Source: Amblyornis subalaris
Taxonomy: Eukaryota; Chordata; Aves; Passeriformes; Ptilonorhynchidae
DNA length: 64,000 nt
Direction of reading: 5' to 3'
NCBI GenBank assembly: GCA_018881555.1
Contig: JACAXG010000105.1
Coordinates: forward strand, 1,790,963 to 1,854,962
Position 1 is the first letter of the stretch, and the number at the start of each line of letters is the position of its first letter. Shown piece after piece: positions 38,401 to 52,860 of the stretch. The position numbers and the translations under genes were made by a program. A model generated the notes under the pieces. It ran no database searches, was not told the DNA's origin, and worked only from the letters and a program-made list of their open reading frames with translations.

Positions 38401-41400
38401 GCACTCCATCAGACTATAATTATCTTGCTCTTCACAAGCAAGATTCTCTGGAAGACATCATTTCGATTTTCTGGCATATTTTAAAATCCAAAATAAGAAA
38501 GAGTAAATTTCAAGAAAGAAATATCCTTGAGGGTCCAGATTATATTTGTAGCAATTAAAACTCAACCAATGACATGTGAAAACGAAGTTTATATTTCCAT
38601 TCATTTGCTGTTTATATGACATTCTGCCTCCACAGAGAATTTCTTAATCAGCTAGTTAAATTGTAGTGAAAATTGCAAGTGTCCCAATTTATATAGAAAT
38701 TATCTTGTATTTCTACATATAAGATATACCTTAAAAGTAAATTTTAGAGGTGTACTTTGTGGAAACAAGCTAAAAATTTATTTAATCTTACAAGATAGAG
38801 TGACATAAACAGGTTATTGCACAGTTTACCTTTGCCTAAAAGTCCCACTAGGGAAAAGAAAGTTATTGGATATTCTGGTAGGGAATAATGCAGCTTGATT
38901 TAATTCTCTGTATCAGTAACCAAGACAGGTAGCTCTTATCTGAAGGCAGGTTATGATTTCAAAGCAGCTCCTAATAGGACTGAGTCCCCAATGTAAGAAA
39001 AGATTCCCACTACAATTAATGAGAAGTGTAAAGTTTGAGGAAAGGTATTGGCGTGCGTATAAAGTTTGCTCTGATTACCTTAAATCCAAGTTGTTTTCTA
39101 ATGCTAGCCTGTGGTTTAAGATAGAAGCTACAATGTTATACCTAAATTCTAGTATAAAAGTGGTACACAGGCTGTGAAAAGCAGGAAGGTGATGATTCTG
39201 TCTACGGTGGTGTTTGCCACTCTGCTACTAGCAACTGCAATAGGGGAAAAAAAGTATCAGAGAATTCCTGTTTGAAGACAATAACCATAATTATGGCAAT
39301 GGCTTTCAAAAGGCTAACACTCAACATGCTGCTTTTTCTAAACCAGCTTCATCAGACTGTCTGCAGGTGTACTATGGTAGAGTTAGAGCAGGTGCACAGA
39401 CATTCCACTGGTTTGTGCCAATGGAGCAATGCAATAATGCTGAGCAATACCACAGCATACAGTGTCAGTAAGTGACTCTTGGAGAGAAAACCTGGCAAAG
39501 AAAGGAGCAGAATAGTGAATACAGAGTTGGAAAAACTCTAAACTAAGCCAAATATATAGGCACTTCATCTAACTAGGCATATGCCACTAAAACATCTCTC
39601 TCAAACCATGTTAAATGAAGAGGAATTAATACATGTCTGTCTTTAGGCACTAAAACCCAGATTAATCTGAAAAATTAAACTACAGTAAGTAAATTGCCCT
39701 ATAAAGCAGGCTCCTTCACATAATTTATAGGCTCTGTGGACAAAAAGTAAAATGGTCATTACAGAAAATAAGACACAATCCTGGGACAACTATGTTCTTC
39801 TTCACTCTATGTATACCTAATTCTGGAAAAAATAATTTTGCTACCATAGAGAGATGTTGAGTACTGTTATCACCAAACAATCTGCAAAGCATTACAGAGT
39901 CAGGCATAGTTCTTTATGAACAATAGAAACTTTGGAGGTCATTAAAATGTATATTATTAAAGCAGCTACTATATTTTTTTCAAATAGTTACATTTTGAAA
40001 AATCACTATGAATTTCTTTTCAATCTATTATTCATCTCCACAGTGAATGTAATTTTTTAAATCACTTTTTGTAGTTAGCTCTCATGAGAAAAGCTGAAAT
40101 ATTTACAAGATGGGAAGATCGCACTCCTCCCTCCATTTTTTAAAGTAGTTCTTCAGTTATGGGGATGCAGGATTTAGTAATGGGAATGCAATCACTGGTG
40201 TACTCTTCTTTGTAGAATAAGGTCAGAAAAAAATGGGGAATCTTAAGATGGCACAAAATTAAGTCCTTCACAGAAGAAATGAGAAGCTTCAGTCAGGACT
40301 TCCCCATCCTCCTCTCTCTTCNTGAATAATTATACACCATATTGAAAAGTGCATTTTTTTCTCATTGTTAATTCAATATTGACACCAAAGTATTCACCTT
40401 GAATCTTGTACAATGTTTTGTACACTATATAACATATTCACTATTATTTGAATAGCCATGAATATGAATTTTCTTTATCTCAGAGTCTATCTAATATTAT
40501 ATTTTAGTGATATAGTTATAAAAATAGTTTTACATGTAAGTTTTCTTTAATGCTGTAAATGTAAGATTGTTTCTTTATTGTTAGGAGTTCTCTCATGTCA
40601 GGTTTATGTGAAAACCGATTCCTGCACCAAAGATTTAGAGCTCATTTAATGCTCTTGAGACAGAATAACATGCAGGTGTCAGTCCCCCAAATTTCACTGA
40701 AGATTAACCTAATATGCAATATGGTGACCTAACAGTTCTTCATTTGAAAGAAGTCTGAAAAGTAATCTCTGATATAGCCAGAGAGTGAGAACAACCCAGT
40801 GGGATTTCCACCTCTTCATTTCCTAATGAGTTTTTTGATAATGAGAGGTGACTTTGCCAGTCACTGTGGGCTCTATTATGGCTAATTTACTCTACTTCAC
40901 TCTCCTTGTTAATTATTAACACTAGCCTTTTTATCCTCATGAGACCACATTCCAGTTTTTCCCTTTTTAGATTTTTTTTCTAAATATATCTTTATGAAGG
41001 TGATAGTTTTGAGGAAAAGATTTTCACTTAGGGTAAAACCAGAATTATTTATTTTACCTTGGAAGACTGTAAAATTGATTATATACGCATGGGAAGCTCT
41101 TGCTAATGCTTTTAATTCAGTTACAAGGTGAAAAGGCTGTTAATTAAAGAATAAGCACTGAGGTTCGTTCCACTTGGGAATCAATTCTTGGTAGAATGGT
41201 CACTTGCCACTTGCTAGCATGTCCACTGATTAATAGGTGACTAATTTCCATGGTTGCTTCCAGTAGTTCTGGGAAAAGAAAAGGTGTATGATTTTCCAGA
41301 TGGCTTTCACTTGCCAGAAACTGTCATTTACTATATCTATTACCATTAGGGAATTACTGAAATTGGTATACAGGTGTGATATTTCATACAACAGTTGTTT

Positions 41401-42406
41401 CATATCCTTCAGTTAAAGTTTTACAATATTTGTAATAATTGCTTTAACATGAAAGTTTTCATAAAATATCTTTCTTAAGACTATAATACTAATTTAATGT
41501 TATTATCCATTTAATTTTTAAGGAACGAAAAATCAGTAGCCTATCAGCATGTGAGGACAACCCTCGTTTATTTCTAACACTTCTCTCAGGTTGGAACCAA
41601 AGCTCAAAGGAACACAAATGACACAATACTGAAGTTAAAACTGGTGTCACAAATCCTTCTTGTAAGACTTCTGTAAAATACCTACACAGTTTTCAGAAAC
41701 TAAATAGTTGTTTCAAGTGCATGTAACATCACAACGAGGGATGTGCTTACTAAACTGAAAATGTAAGATGGTAGGAAAGACACCTGAATATAGGCTTCAG
41801 ATTTTTAGTCTGGATTTTAGATGATCAGACACCACTTAAAGCAGTGTACAGCCCACCTTTCAGGAGTCTAACTCTTCTGAGGTCTGCAGTAAGATTGAAC
41901 AATTCCTGCATCCTTCTGGGCAACCTTCTGAATTGCCAGTATGGCAATTTTAATAAGTTTGTGAAGTTACAGTTGGCCCAACAAAGGATCCAAACAGAAC
42001 CTTTATTTCATTCATGCTAAGCCCACAATACCTTTATTGTGGTCTGACTAGTCTGAAAGTAGTTTAGAAGGCTGAGAAGGAAATATAAACTACAACTTTA
42101 TTTAAGCAGTGTAGACTAAATGCAAACTGTCAATACATCTTATACTACTTGTACATAATTGATTCAAAACTGAGTAATTTGTGACTACCAAATGGATAAT
42201 GGCTTGCCAGAACAAGGACTGAAATTATTCAAGGGTAGAGAGAAACTGCTCAACTTGCAGGAAATGGAGCACCAGGATATGTATCATAACAACAGGCATT
42301 GTCACTTTTATTTTGAGTGCTATAGTATTTAGAAACACATTTCTAACCCGTGGATACATTAAAAAATCTTATGCATGCAATAAGCAAAAAAAAATTAAGA
42401 TCTTAC
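35421..42406 (-). other. CADPS2: CADPS2 intron (about 7.0 kb)
   Basis: AT-rich, with phase-1 borders. I recognise no repeat, RNA gene or coding segment in it. The open frames of around 115 codons or fewer near 37200-37900 overlap each other on both strands and have no family motif. Confidence 0.75.
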
Positions 42407-42563
42407 TGTCATTTCTGAGGGCATTATTCAGCAGCTGGAAAAGTGGGAAGCTGTCCCAGGAGTCCTGTGGCTGTGCCTCAAGTGCTGAATCCATATCAAC
42501 AGAATACAAAGATAAAAACTTCTCTGCATGCTCAGCCAACAATTCTGGCCACCAAGCGAATGC
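42407..42563 (-). CDS. CADPS2: CADPS2 exon ([16 protein letters not shown]...)
   Basis: This 157-bp exon has 52 codons plus one A. It starts [16 protein letters not shown], passes through [20 protein letters not shown] and ends NNALRND. The acceptor is TTTACAG and the donor GTAAGA, phase 1; the leftover A makes Thr with the next exon. The [12 protein letters not shown] form identifies CADPS2, since CADPS has QPPDTWDSFPLF as I recall. AWW and the aromatic-rich helix are conserved in the family. A plus-strand 134-codon open frame across this place is only its antisense shadow. Confidence 0.97.
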
Positions 42564-45500
42564 CTGTAAACATGACAAAATAGAATTACTAAACACAAGT
42601 CAAAGCAAAGAGATGTGTTCTATCTACGGCAAAATACATCTGGGTATGTCATGTCATGTCCTGTCTCATTTCGGGAGGAAGAATGGGCCAAGCAAAAAAT
42701 GTGAAAATATTTTATAAAACTTTGCATCAAAAAATGTAAGAAATCAAACTGATTATTCTGGGAAAGGTGATATAATCAGAATAAAAATATAACACCAAAA
42801 AATAAAAAAAAGGAGTATAAATACCTGCAACTTTTTGCCTGAGGGCAAAGAAAAGCATGAAGGCCTCATCCTTGAAAAAATTACTGTATATGCTTCTTTT
42901 GATTTCATTCAATTCTAAAGCTGTAAGTAATCAGATGAATTCATTTTTAAAATAAATCTTTATGAATACATTTCGCATTCATTTGGTAACCAGAAAGGAT
43001 GGTTTTAGTGTGAAATTTAATTCCTTGAGTCTGAGGTTTTTAATAGCTAGAGAGGGATTTTTATTTCTATTTATGCCATAAAGATGTTGGCTTCTTCTGA
43101 GGAAGACATCCAGTTTTCCTTCTGCAAATGCTGGAAATATATCTTTAGAAGTGCACTAATGTCTATATTAATTTTCAGTAACTTAACATGTCGGAATACA
43201 TAATTTTCTCCAGCAAAAATTTATATTCTTAGGTAATCCTAGCCTTAAAGAATAGAAGAAATCTTGGAAAAATATTGTCAGCAAGTAAAGCCAGCTCTGC
43301 AATAAAGACATACAACTATTGTACCTTTTTACTGTCACATAAATCTAGGCTTTTAAAGCTCAGTATTGGAGCTGAGCATTGGATCACAGGGAGCTGTATG
43401 ATCCCGGAGTTAAAGATGAAGGTGAAGTGAGTGTATAAAACAGGATGAATATCAAATACTGCTGAGAGTGTTTTGTTCAGAGTTTACAAAAATATTTGAC
43501 AGTGAGAAACACCTACACACACTAGATAGGAAAATATAATTTCTTTCAAACTTTTGCCACTCATTTTGAATATATAATTTTGAATATTTTTGAGTTGCCA
43601 GCACAGAACATATGTAGCTTGATCTACACAAGACCTGAGTCTCCACAACTTCAAATAAATTCACAGAAATCTTCGCTTGCATTTCTTGAAATGCAGGTCC
43701 TGAGTAGTGCAGAATTATGTACTCAGGTCTGAAAGGCATCAAGTAAAAGACAACTTCTGTAAAGTGGTCTACAAATGTGTTTTTGCATCGTGGACTTTCT
43801 GATGATTGCCTGTTGTTCTGTCTGACATGGGGCAAATGGAGAAATGATGAATTGACGAAAGGTTTTAAAGAAATATCAAGCATCTTCTGCTATTACTGAA
43901 AAGTACTTTGTGTGTTGCAGTGTGAGGATTGAAGGATGACAACTGGCACCATAGTGAGGAGGACAGATGAGGCTTCAAAACTTTGGCAAGAGTTTGACAT
44001 GGAGTCTTTTTCATCAAATTAGAAGAGGTTTCTTATTAATAAATCCTATTTAAATAGGAGTTCATTAAAAGAACAGGCTCCTTACTCTAGAAAATAACTA
44101 CATGAAAAAAAAATGTACACAGGCCCTGGCAGGTGACCCTTCTAAGCAAGCAAAACCCTTTTCACAAAACATTGCCAAAATTTCAAAACAAGGCAAAAGC
44201 AAAACCAGACAATGAGCACTCTTTCTTTCCATTTTCTTCCCTTTTGTAAATGACACTTTGAATCCAGACAGAAGTCCTTCCCACTTGCTCAAGAACTATG
44301 CATCATTACTTAGGCAGCAAGGAAGAATACAAAAAAAAAGTTACAGCTAGATGTTACAGCACAGTTGTTATGGATAATAACAGGCTAAAAGCAATTAGCA
44401 ACTGGTGACACACATTCTAGAAGAACAAAAACGTTGACTGGATTAAAGGAAGAATGGAGTTCTTAGATTCCAGAGAGACACACAAATGTGGCTATACAAC
44501 ACCAGAAATCATCAAAACAGCTTATGCAACATGTTCAACACACAGTTCCATGCTATAAGCAGAGAAAAATAATGCTTAGTTCATCAGGAATCACATACCT
44601 CTCTTCCCTTTGGGAATCCCCGAATTTTGTAAATGTTATGAATTAAAAAAAAGAAAAAAAATCTAATATTAAAAAATGGGATATACTGTTTTACAGATTA
44701 CTGATCCTTTTCGTCAACTGTACCATCAAACACTGAATATCTGCTTAACATTACGATGTGAAGTCACCATACTTAATATTCAGTTGTGAGTAGGGAATGT
44801 ATAATTTTGTGATCTTTTTCTCAGATGTATTTTAATATTGAAGCCTTGTACGCTCTATAAATCTCTGTGAAATGGAACACTTATTACATGAACAAAGTAA
44901 GGGCAAAATAATGTTAGCATTATCTTTGTTATTTACATGGTATCTTAAATCAGATTGCAAACTTTTCCTGAATAAATTTTTCTGAAGGCACATGCAATAT
45001 ATTTACCCTCCTGAGAAACACCACATCTCTGACTGCAAATAAGTAGGATAGAAAGCAATCTTTGAACAGAGATGTTTAATCATTTATGTATTATTTCATC
45101 TGGGTTTTGTTTCTGTGTTCTTTTCTACGGAAGTCTAATATTCTTACAGTCATGCAGGTCCTCAAAAGACAAAGACCACAATATATACATTTTATTAAGT
45201 AATCATTACACTGTAACACAGTGGCAACAGTAGTGTAGAATGGGACCTCCAGGGAATTAATTTCAAATCATCAAAACAGCTGTTTCTTCAGTATAAGATA
45301 AAACATCTATAACAAGTTCACACATGACAGATGTAAGCTAAAAAACAGATTCTATAGTGTGATATAAAACCAGATGTTTTGAATGATCATATTTTATAAC
45401 CATATACACTAAATGTTTATTCCTTTGCATATTTTCCAAAAAAATATTTATTGTGTTTTAGAGAACATTTTAAAAACCATTTCCTGAACTGTAGAAAACT

Positions 45501-46169
45501 GTAGTTATTAATTAAATTTCAANAATATATACAAATGTGTGTATCTGGCCAAGTAAATTTTTGTAATTCCTTGATATAAGAGGTGCTAGAATTCTATTAT
45601 GGTTTCTGTATCATGAAGCAAAAGACATGAAAGTAAGAAACATAGAATTGTTCCATTTCATTTCTTCTACCTTACAATGCCATTTTTAAAAGCAGAAGTT
45701 TAAAAGTACGCTTTTCCAATCAACAGAAGAGCAATGTGAATGAGGTTATTATAACTATCATTATTTTTATATCTATAATGTACATCTATACAATATGATG
45801 AAAAACAGCATTCAGTTATATTTTCTTTGTATTTTGAATGAGAGGTGAAAAATTGGAAGGAACAACTGTGTAAGGCTATGAATGTTTTCCATACCATTTC
45901 ACCACCTCCAGCACAAAGATTCTTTCTCTTTTTTATGCTCTTTAATTTTCATTTCTAAACCTACAGTTCATTCAAGCGAATTCAAGTAGAGTTTCATTTC
46001 ACTTCACTTTTCATAAGCTTCAAGTCTCTTATTCCTCTGTAAATGTGAACTGCCTTAAACATATGTCAGAAAGTAAAGCTAAAATGTTTCTTGACAGACT
46101 TGCTTCGCATCAGGGGAGAAAAATCTAGGAACAAACCATTCTCTACAGCAAATGCAATTACAGCCTCAC
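42564..46169 (-). other. CADPS2: CADPS2 intron (about 3.6 kb)
   Basis: AT-rich, with phase-0 borders on both sides. A 143-codon open frame at 43452-43883 on the minus strand shows no recognisable motif. No repeat is recognised. Confidence 0.8.
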
Positions 46170-46273
46170 CTCTGAATGATGCTCTTCATTTTGCTGCAAT
46201 ACTTCGATACAGAGTTCTGCAAGGTGAAGAACCTCTTCCAGTTTTCTAGCAGGTGTTGCTTGGTTCATGGTCT
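46170..46273 (-). CDS. CADPS2: CADPS2 exon ([13 protein letters not shown]...HHSE)
   Basis: This 104-bp exon consists of AG completing a Glu codon, then 34 codons: [13 protein letters not shown], then [19 protein letters not shown]. The acceptor is CATATAG and the donor is GAG followed by GTGAGG, phase 0. [11 protein letters not shown] is the CADPS2-type version of this segment; the CADPS paralogue reads NVGRLITPAKKLED as I remember it. The LQQNEEHH motif is shared by both paralogues. The first codon is split and works with either the long exon at 59701-59824 or the 21-nt microexon. Confidence 0.95.
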
Positions 46274-49200
46274 CTATATGAATATAAAATGTAAACCAAA
46301 ATTGCTTTAGTTACAAATATGATTTACAGTAAGAGAAAATTATGTCAGAAGCTAATGAGAATGGTGCAAACTGACAAATTTCTAAAGTATAAGAAATTTC
46401 AAGTGTTAAGGATAATAATTTAATACACATAAATAGAGATCACTAAAAAGAGACAATATTTAGTTCACAAAAGCATCACTGATCATTGTAAACATTATCT
46501 GATTTAATATGTGACAAATAACAGGTGCATCAGCATATTAGATGCTCAACTTTTGCAATAAGGAAGTTCTTTTTCTCTCCAAGGCCATATATACAAAGGC
46601 AGCAGACCTTTTTTGTTATTGTCAGTACAATGTCATTCTCACCAGATGACACTGTCATCAGCAAGATTCATGCCTTTTGCAGCAGTCAAAAATTCCAAAT
46701 GTTTCATCTAAACAAGACATTCCATTTTAGGCATATTTAAAAACAAGAAAAGTGAAAACCACAGTAATTTATACAACTAATTTCTAATAACTAATTATTC
46801 GAATAACGAATTTTCTACCTGCTGTTCATTAGTAATGGTGAATCTGCATTCTTTTCAGTATCATAATGAAAAGTAGCATTATAAAATAAGGATCTTACAA
46901 CAGAATTAACACAAGCCTACTAAAAACACCACCTAAAAGAAGCACAAATGCAAAAGTTACAAATGACATGAGGCTCACTCCTTCTACCCAGTAGACTTCA
47001 AAAAGAAAGCAAACAATAGAGGTAAAACAAATGTAACTAAAATACTTACACTAATTAGTTTTCAATTAAAAAGAAAACCATAGCACTAGATTCTAGAAAG
47101 AGTCATGAGATATAAGGGAAGAGTCCAACAGAATTTTTTTGCACATATATTCTAATCAGTAAAGGTAATTTGTCCAACTACATAATTTGCATCAGTAGGG
47201 ATAACTTCAGCACTAGCTTTTGGATCTTGTTTCCTTAACAAAGCTCTTGTTGCCAAGCATAAATCATGGGATGATGTAAATTATATACAATATAATCATA
47301 TATAAAGTACCGTCAAGTTAACCAGGTTTTCAGAGAACTTACAAAGCTGATAATACAAGTTCAGTGAGGGTTTCAGGAATTTTATTTTCTCATTTTTTGT
47401 GCATGTTTATGGATCACACGGATAGCAAATCATGTGAATACACATCTTCATACACAGAAAATTCTGCTGACGTTTCTTTCCCACTTTGCATTCATCATAA
47501 CATAGAACATTAGCAGATTAACGAAACAATTTACATAATCTCCTTGGTGTTAGTAAGAATATCAATCTGCATGCAACAAATATTTTAACATGTAACATTT
47601 CTAGCAAGCCAAAGCAACTTTCCAGACATTTTAAAGGCAGGTGACTTTGTCCAGTTCTCCAGCACTAACTAATGCATAGTACAGTGATGAAATATATAGC
47701 CTTGATGCAATTTTTAAAGAAATATTGGCTTAGAATCTCCAGAAAACGGGTACTTCAAAGGGACTAAAAACTCACATGGTTTTCATGCCAAAAGCAAGCA
47801 GGCAAATTAGTTATTGAAGCAACTACAGAGAATTTTTAAAAATCTTATTAAAAGAGACTGCATAACCAGATATGTTGAAATAATACATTTTCCAAAACAA
47901 GAATTTAACTCAAGAAAGAGTTCATGTAGGAACATGGGTCAAGCACAGAGCACACACCGGGACACAGAACTACATTCATAATGCCAAGATCACCATTATC
48001 AATACCGTACTGTATTGCATTTACAATTTTTATACAGTAGAATGATTATATAACAACAACCATATTGAATCAAGTGAGATTAGAATGGATTGGTCAAGTG
48101 CTTATTATTTAGGTTATAGTATAAAGACTGCTATTGGATTCAGACTAAACCAGTGGTTTCTACGCTTATCCTGGACTGAAACTGCTGTTTATTCTAGTAG
48201 TCTGTGTCCTCCCCTCCCTGAACACACAGCAAGTACAATTCATACAGATGATATACATCACTAGCAGTCACTCATGTTAATGAGTCTTAGGAATAAACCA
48301 TTGATATTAATACAGAGTATGACGGGAATATCTGATTTCAGCATAAACAACTCATTTTATTACAAATTCTGCCTGATCTTCACTACCTTACCACTAATCA
48401 AGTAAACAAAATAATTGCATTCATAATTGCATACATTCCTAATGAAACTAAATAAGCTGTAAACTATTCAAAAATTATATCCTAGAAGGATTTGTCTAAA
48501 TAATTAAGAAAGTAATTCTAACAATTATATTGAATCTCATGTTACATTTTTGCATTGGAATAAATTCACTTATTCCACACCTGCAATTAGCTCAAGATGG
48601 CCTAAAAATGACTATTGAACAGATACCACTATCACTAGAGAAGGCAGCAGAAAAAAGATTTACTAGCTAAGTGTGAGATTATCCTGCACCACCACTGCGA
48701 TGAGATCATGATGAAGAGTAACACGGTCTCAGGCAAGTACCAATTCCATTGAACAAAGCATTACAGAAATGCAGTTCTGGTCACCCATGCTGAACTTACG
48801 AATTTTGATCAGAAATGGAAAGGAACGGAGTTTTTTTGTTGTGTTTGTCTGAAAGGTGTCATAAGCCTAATAAAATGAAGGATGAAAGAGGGCATCAGAA
48901 ATGTTCCCACACAGGCAATGTGGGAATAGAGTGTTTGCAAAGTGGGAACACTTGGGAAGGGAAAGACCTACTTATGATCAGGGACGATGCCAGCATAAGA
49001 GTAAATCAGTCATGAAAAATGATTTAAACTAGACATTGGAAGTTCTCAGTCATTAGGGGACTAATGTTCAGAAACATTAGTCTGAAACATTTTTTGAATA
49101 GGATAAGCAGGTTTAGGAGGAAAAAGAGTATGAAAACTGTAAATACACCTTTAAGTTGAATATGGCAGGTTTCCAAACGATGTCTCATGGCAGGAATGAC

Positions 49201-50184
49201 TAAAAGTGTGGGACATATTAGTCTGAATGAGTTCTAGTTTCACATTTCCATGAAACTCACCATGCTATTTACTAGCTTACTCTGAACCTATTTATTACTT
49301 GCTAAAACCACGTAAATTACTCTTCATGTTTCTGGTTTTTCACAACATTTTAAAAATCATTATTTTCCTAGAAGATTTGTTCATAAGGAAAGGTGGCAGA
49401 GAATTGCACTCAGTCTGCATCCTTGGACAAATCTCTCTAATTTGTTTTTGTTTAGTTATTCACAGAATAAATCAGTACATGCAATTTCTTTCGGACTATA
49501 TAGACTTCCCTACATTTCACTTCAGCTTCATCTAAAGCTTCCTTTTCTCTAAGTCTGTAAGTCACCACATCAGCTAGCCATTTTTCTCTGTAACTAAAGA
49601 CCTTTCACCTTCAAATTCTAGGGAATATGTCTTACGGATAACCACCATTTACATGAGTATATACCCAAGGGGCTATGAAGTAATATTAACTTTTTAATCT
49701 TTTTTACCAAGCAAGTAGTATATATGAAATATGAGTAGCAATACATTCTTATCTGGAAGTTTTAGAACCTCCAAAAAACCTAAGCAAAATACTGTGCTTG
49801 TCTTTGTAAGCATAAAAGAATTACACGAATGGAAATCGGTGCTGTCAGTTTTCATTATATTCATGATGTCTTTCTTCCCACAATTACTAAAGGTTGTTAA
49901 GATGTGTTTACACTGCTCAAACTAACAAGTTGCAGCAGGAGTCGAGTCAGTAAATATGCTGCTTGACATCTTTTAGAAAATAAACAGAAAAAGCCATCAA
50001 TCATCTGTTTTCGGCTCTGCATTCTGCTGAAATGAAAAAGCAAACCAGGCTTTGCAAATAATGGATGCTTTCTCAAGTATGCATTACCAGTGAGTCACAT
50101 AGGTACTGAGAAAATATTGTTAAATGAGCTAAGTTAACTGAGTGAACTGCTACTGAAATGAAAAAGTGACTGCTTCATGAACCA

Positions 50185-50290
50185 ATGGAGCCTCGGGCCA
50201 CAAAGGGCTGTCAGATCATCCAGTCTCACCTCCTGTGCCACACAGATTGGGGAGCTTCTCCCCAGTCCTCCTTTCTCGAGACAACCAGGA
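50185..50290 (-). mobile_element. Possible CR1-like fragment, minus strand
   Basis: The run GGCTGTCAGATCATCCAGTC followed by TCACCTCCTG resembles the reverse complement of a CR1 3' end (agatcatctagtccaacc..cctg). The surroundings are locally more GC-rich than the intron. The tail itself is not preserved and the edges are unclear. Confidence 0.4.
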
Positions 50291-50327
50291 TGTCTAAAAC
50301 CTAACAACAGTGTGTCTAAAACCTAAC
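50291..50327. repeat. 15-bp direct repeat
   Basis: TGTCTAAAACCTAAC occurs at 50291-50305 and again at 50313-50327, 22 bases apart and identical. It directly follows the possible CR1 fragment. Confidence 0.7.
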
Positions 50328-51999
50328 TTAAGCTTGCTTTCCACAAGAGAGTTTATCCTTGAAGGCAAGTGCACAATTCACCTCTTTCATTTTCTCCCCA
50401 GCATGTAAGCTGTTAAACACATGTGATTAATTTCTCATTGACATTTGCCAAGCAGAGGAATCTGCTGATTAAAAAGACCTTTTTTTCTTGGTTATGAATA
50501 CAGTGCAATTAGGAGGCTCCTGTGTCTGGCCTGACAGTCTTCTCCCAGTGACAGAGCACATATCCCTTATTTGTTTTCCCTGCCTCGTATTTCATCCTTC
50601 CCCCTTTTCTTCCAACAAGCATGTCCAGGACAAGACACTCAGGAGAGTCAACGTGTCTCCAGGCAGAGGTATTGAAAAAAAAGGAAGTATGCTGAGAAGC
50701 CCCCAAGTTCACAGCCTCAGTGAGCTTGCAGTAAAGCAGGACATAATGTAATTTGATAATACAGACACATCATAATTCGAGCTTTATGGATCCAACTCTG
50801 CTCCAGCAGGGCCCATTCATCTGGTCTTTTTGACGTGTGAAACATGGAAGATTGCTTTTAGACTTGTATCAAAAGTAGTACAAGCATTAACAAACTGAAG
50901 CTAGTATGTTACTAAACCTGAACTGACTCTGAAGAGTTAATCTAAAACTGGTATAATGCACCCACAGAAAATTTAGATTTGACTGCACTGGATTTTTGTG
51001 TAATTTCTCACAGAATTAATTCTGCATGAAAAAGTAAGGCGGTAGATCTGGAAGGACACTCTATATTTTTTTGATTAAAAAAAAATCTAGCCTTATATGA
51101 ATAGTGGAATTTAGCTTTAATTATGCAGCTGAAACCAGACTTTCCATAATTGCTTTCTACAATTTCAATAGCATTTTAAATTCTAGGGAAAAAAAGAGAA
51201 TTAATTACAATTATCAGCTAAGTACAGAGAGATTATGAGATTTGTAGAAAGTTAGCGTTTACATCTCCTTGTCCACAATCTACCATTTTATAAAGTGAGT
51301 CACACTACAATATTTTCAGGTTTTTAAAATTTTTCATAGTATTCAATGGAATTACCTTTGTGGGGTAATTACAGGGGATCTTTTTGTGTGTTTGTTTGGG
51401 GATTTTTGTAGTTTTGTTTGGGTTTCTTTTTCAAAAGCTCATGGAAAAGCACAGAAATAACAAAATGAAAAAGGTAAAAGCAGAAGAAAAATGTCCTTTC
51501 TAAGAGCTGATCAAAGCACTTAATATATGATTCTCTGTATTCTGATTTTGGCAACACTGACACAAGCAGTTAGTATTTTCCTTATTTTCCTCACTTCTAA
51601 TTTTGCTTCAAAGGGGGAAAGAACTAATGTTCTCAGCACTTCCTGATCCTGTGCAAAAAACTCACAGATAACAAATATAGCAAACTGCAAGGCTCCATGA
51701 ATAAAGAGACCTGAATAACTCACAGATTAGATGGAGAGCAAACTGGCACTTGAAAGGGCAGACTTAGTAAAAAGTATTTAAAAAAAAACAGAATAATTTT
51801 AAGAGTCTAAATTTTAAAGACTTACTGAAAAATGACAAGAAGAAATCTAGTGCTGGCAGGTAAGAAGAGAAAAGGGATGTTGAAAATTATTAACTGAAAC
51901 AAATTCTGAAGAAATTAATAATTGAGGACATAAAACGAACAGAAGATAGAATAAAACGTAACACAGATTTGCAAAGGTAGGTTGAACTAGACTTGTGCT

Positions 52000-52860
52000 G
52001 TAGCTTTTCTAGATAGGATATTTTCACACAAAAAAAATTCAGTAGATCTCATCTATTCTGATTTTAATAAAGCATTTGATACCGTGCCCCGTGGGAAAAC
52101 TACCAGTTAAGCTGAAGAAAATGAGGATTAAAAACGAAACTGTGTGGGATAAAGAAGATGCCTCAAGTGAAAGGCAATGGGTAGTGCTGAGAAAGAGCAA
52201 AAAAAGAGAATTCTTGAGAGATTCCTTGAAGATTCATCTTAGCTTCCTTAATATTTTCACCAGGGACTTTAGAATAAATACTAGGAGCACACTGATAATG
52301 TAAAACACAGGCAATAGACAGCAGAGTCAAAATGCAGTAACAAGAATAGGATAATTCCAAAGAATAGGAAAGAGAAACATATTAAAATACCCTAAGGAGT
52401 TAAAGAAAAACATTGAAATACTTTAAGAAGGAGGGCAATACATTTTGACACATGAACAGCAATAAACATTTCCTATAAACTGGGAATATGTCAGCTGGAA
52501 ACGATCAAAACTCTGAAGACTGGGTAGAATTTTTCACAGAATGGCTGTGTGACAAGCATGATACAGACATCAAAATACACGTGTTCCTTGAATATATTGG
52601 ATAAAATGTTTCTGGTGTAACAGCACTGCTAGTACTGTGCAAGGCATCTAACGGGGGTGTCACCAATGTTCAAGAAAATGGAATTCAAACTTTAATAGAG
52701 AAAGACTCCTAAAATGATAAAAATGAAGAACAGGAGGCTAAAACTCTGAGACAAGGTGATGAAAGCCTAGGTTGCATGAGTATAAAACTCTTGTCTAAAA
52801 ATACATCACAGGGCGTGGAGGAACTGGAGATGATGAAATGCTAATGAAGGATGGAACTAT
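52000..52860 (+). mobile_element. Old CR1 LINE fragment, ORF2 reverse-transcriptase part
   Basis: At 52058-52090 the plus strand reads SDFNKAFDTVP in one frame, the classic start of a CR1-type reverse-transcriptase block. It is followed by ACTACCAGTTAAGCTGAAG and AAAATGAGGATTAA, as in old sauropsid CR1 copies. Further downstream, weaker matches can be followed (AAACTGGGAATATGTCAGC, TTTTCACAGAATGGCTGTG, ACAGGAGGCTAAAACTC). Stops and frameshifts are frequent and no functional product is possible. The limits are approximate. Confidence 0.72.

Noticed and set aside
42313..42717. 134-codon plus-strand open frame.
   Set aside because: It is the antisense shadow of the CADPS2 exon at 42407-42563; the minus-strand reading matches the family exactly.
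43452..43883. 143-codon minus-strand open frame.
   Set aside because: No recognisable motif and no supporting splice or start context; frames this long occur by chance in a 64-kb window.
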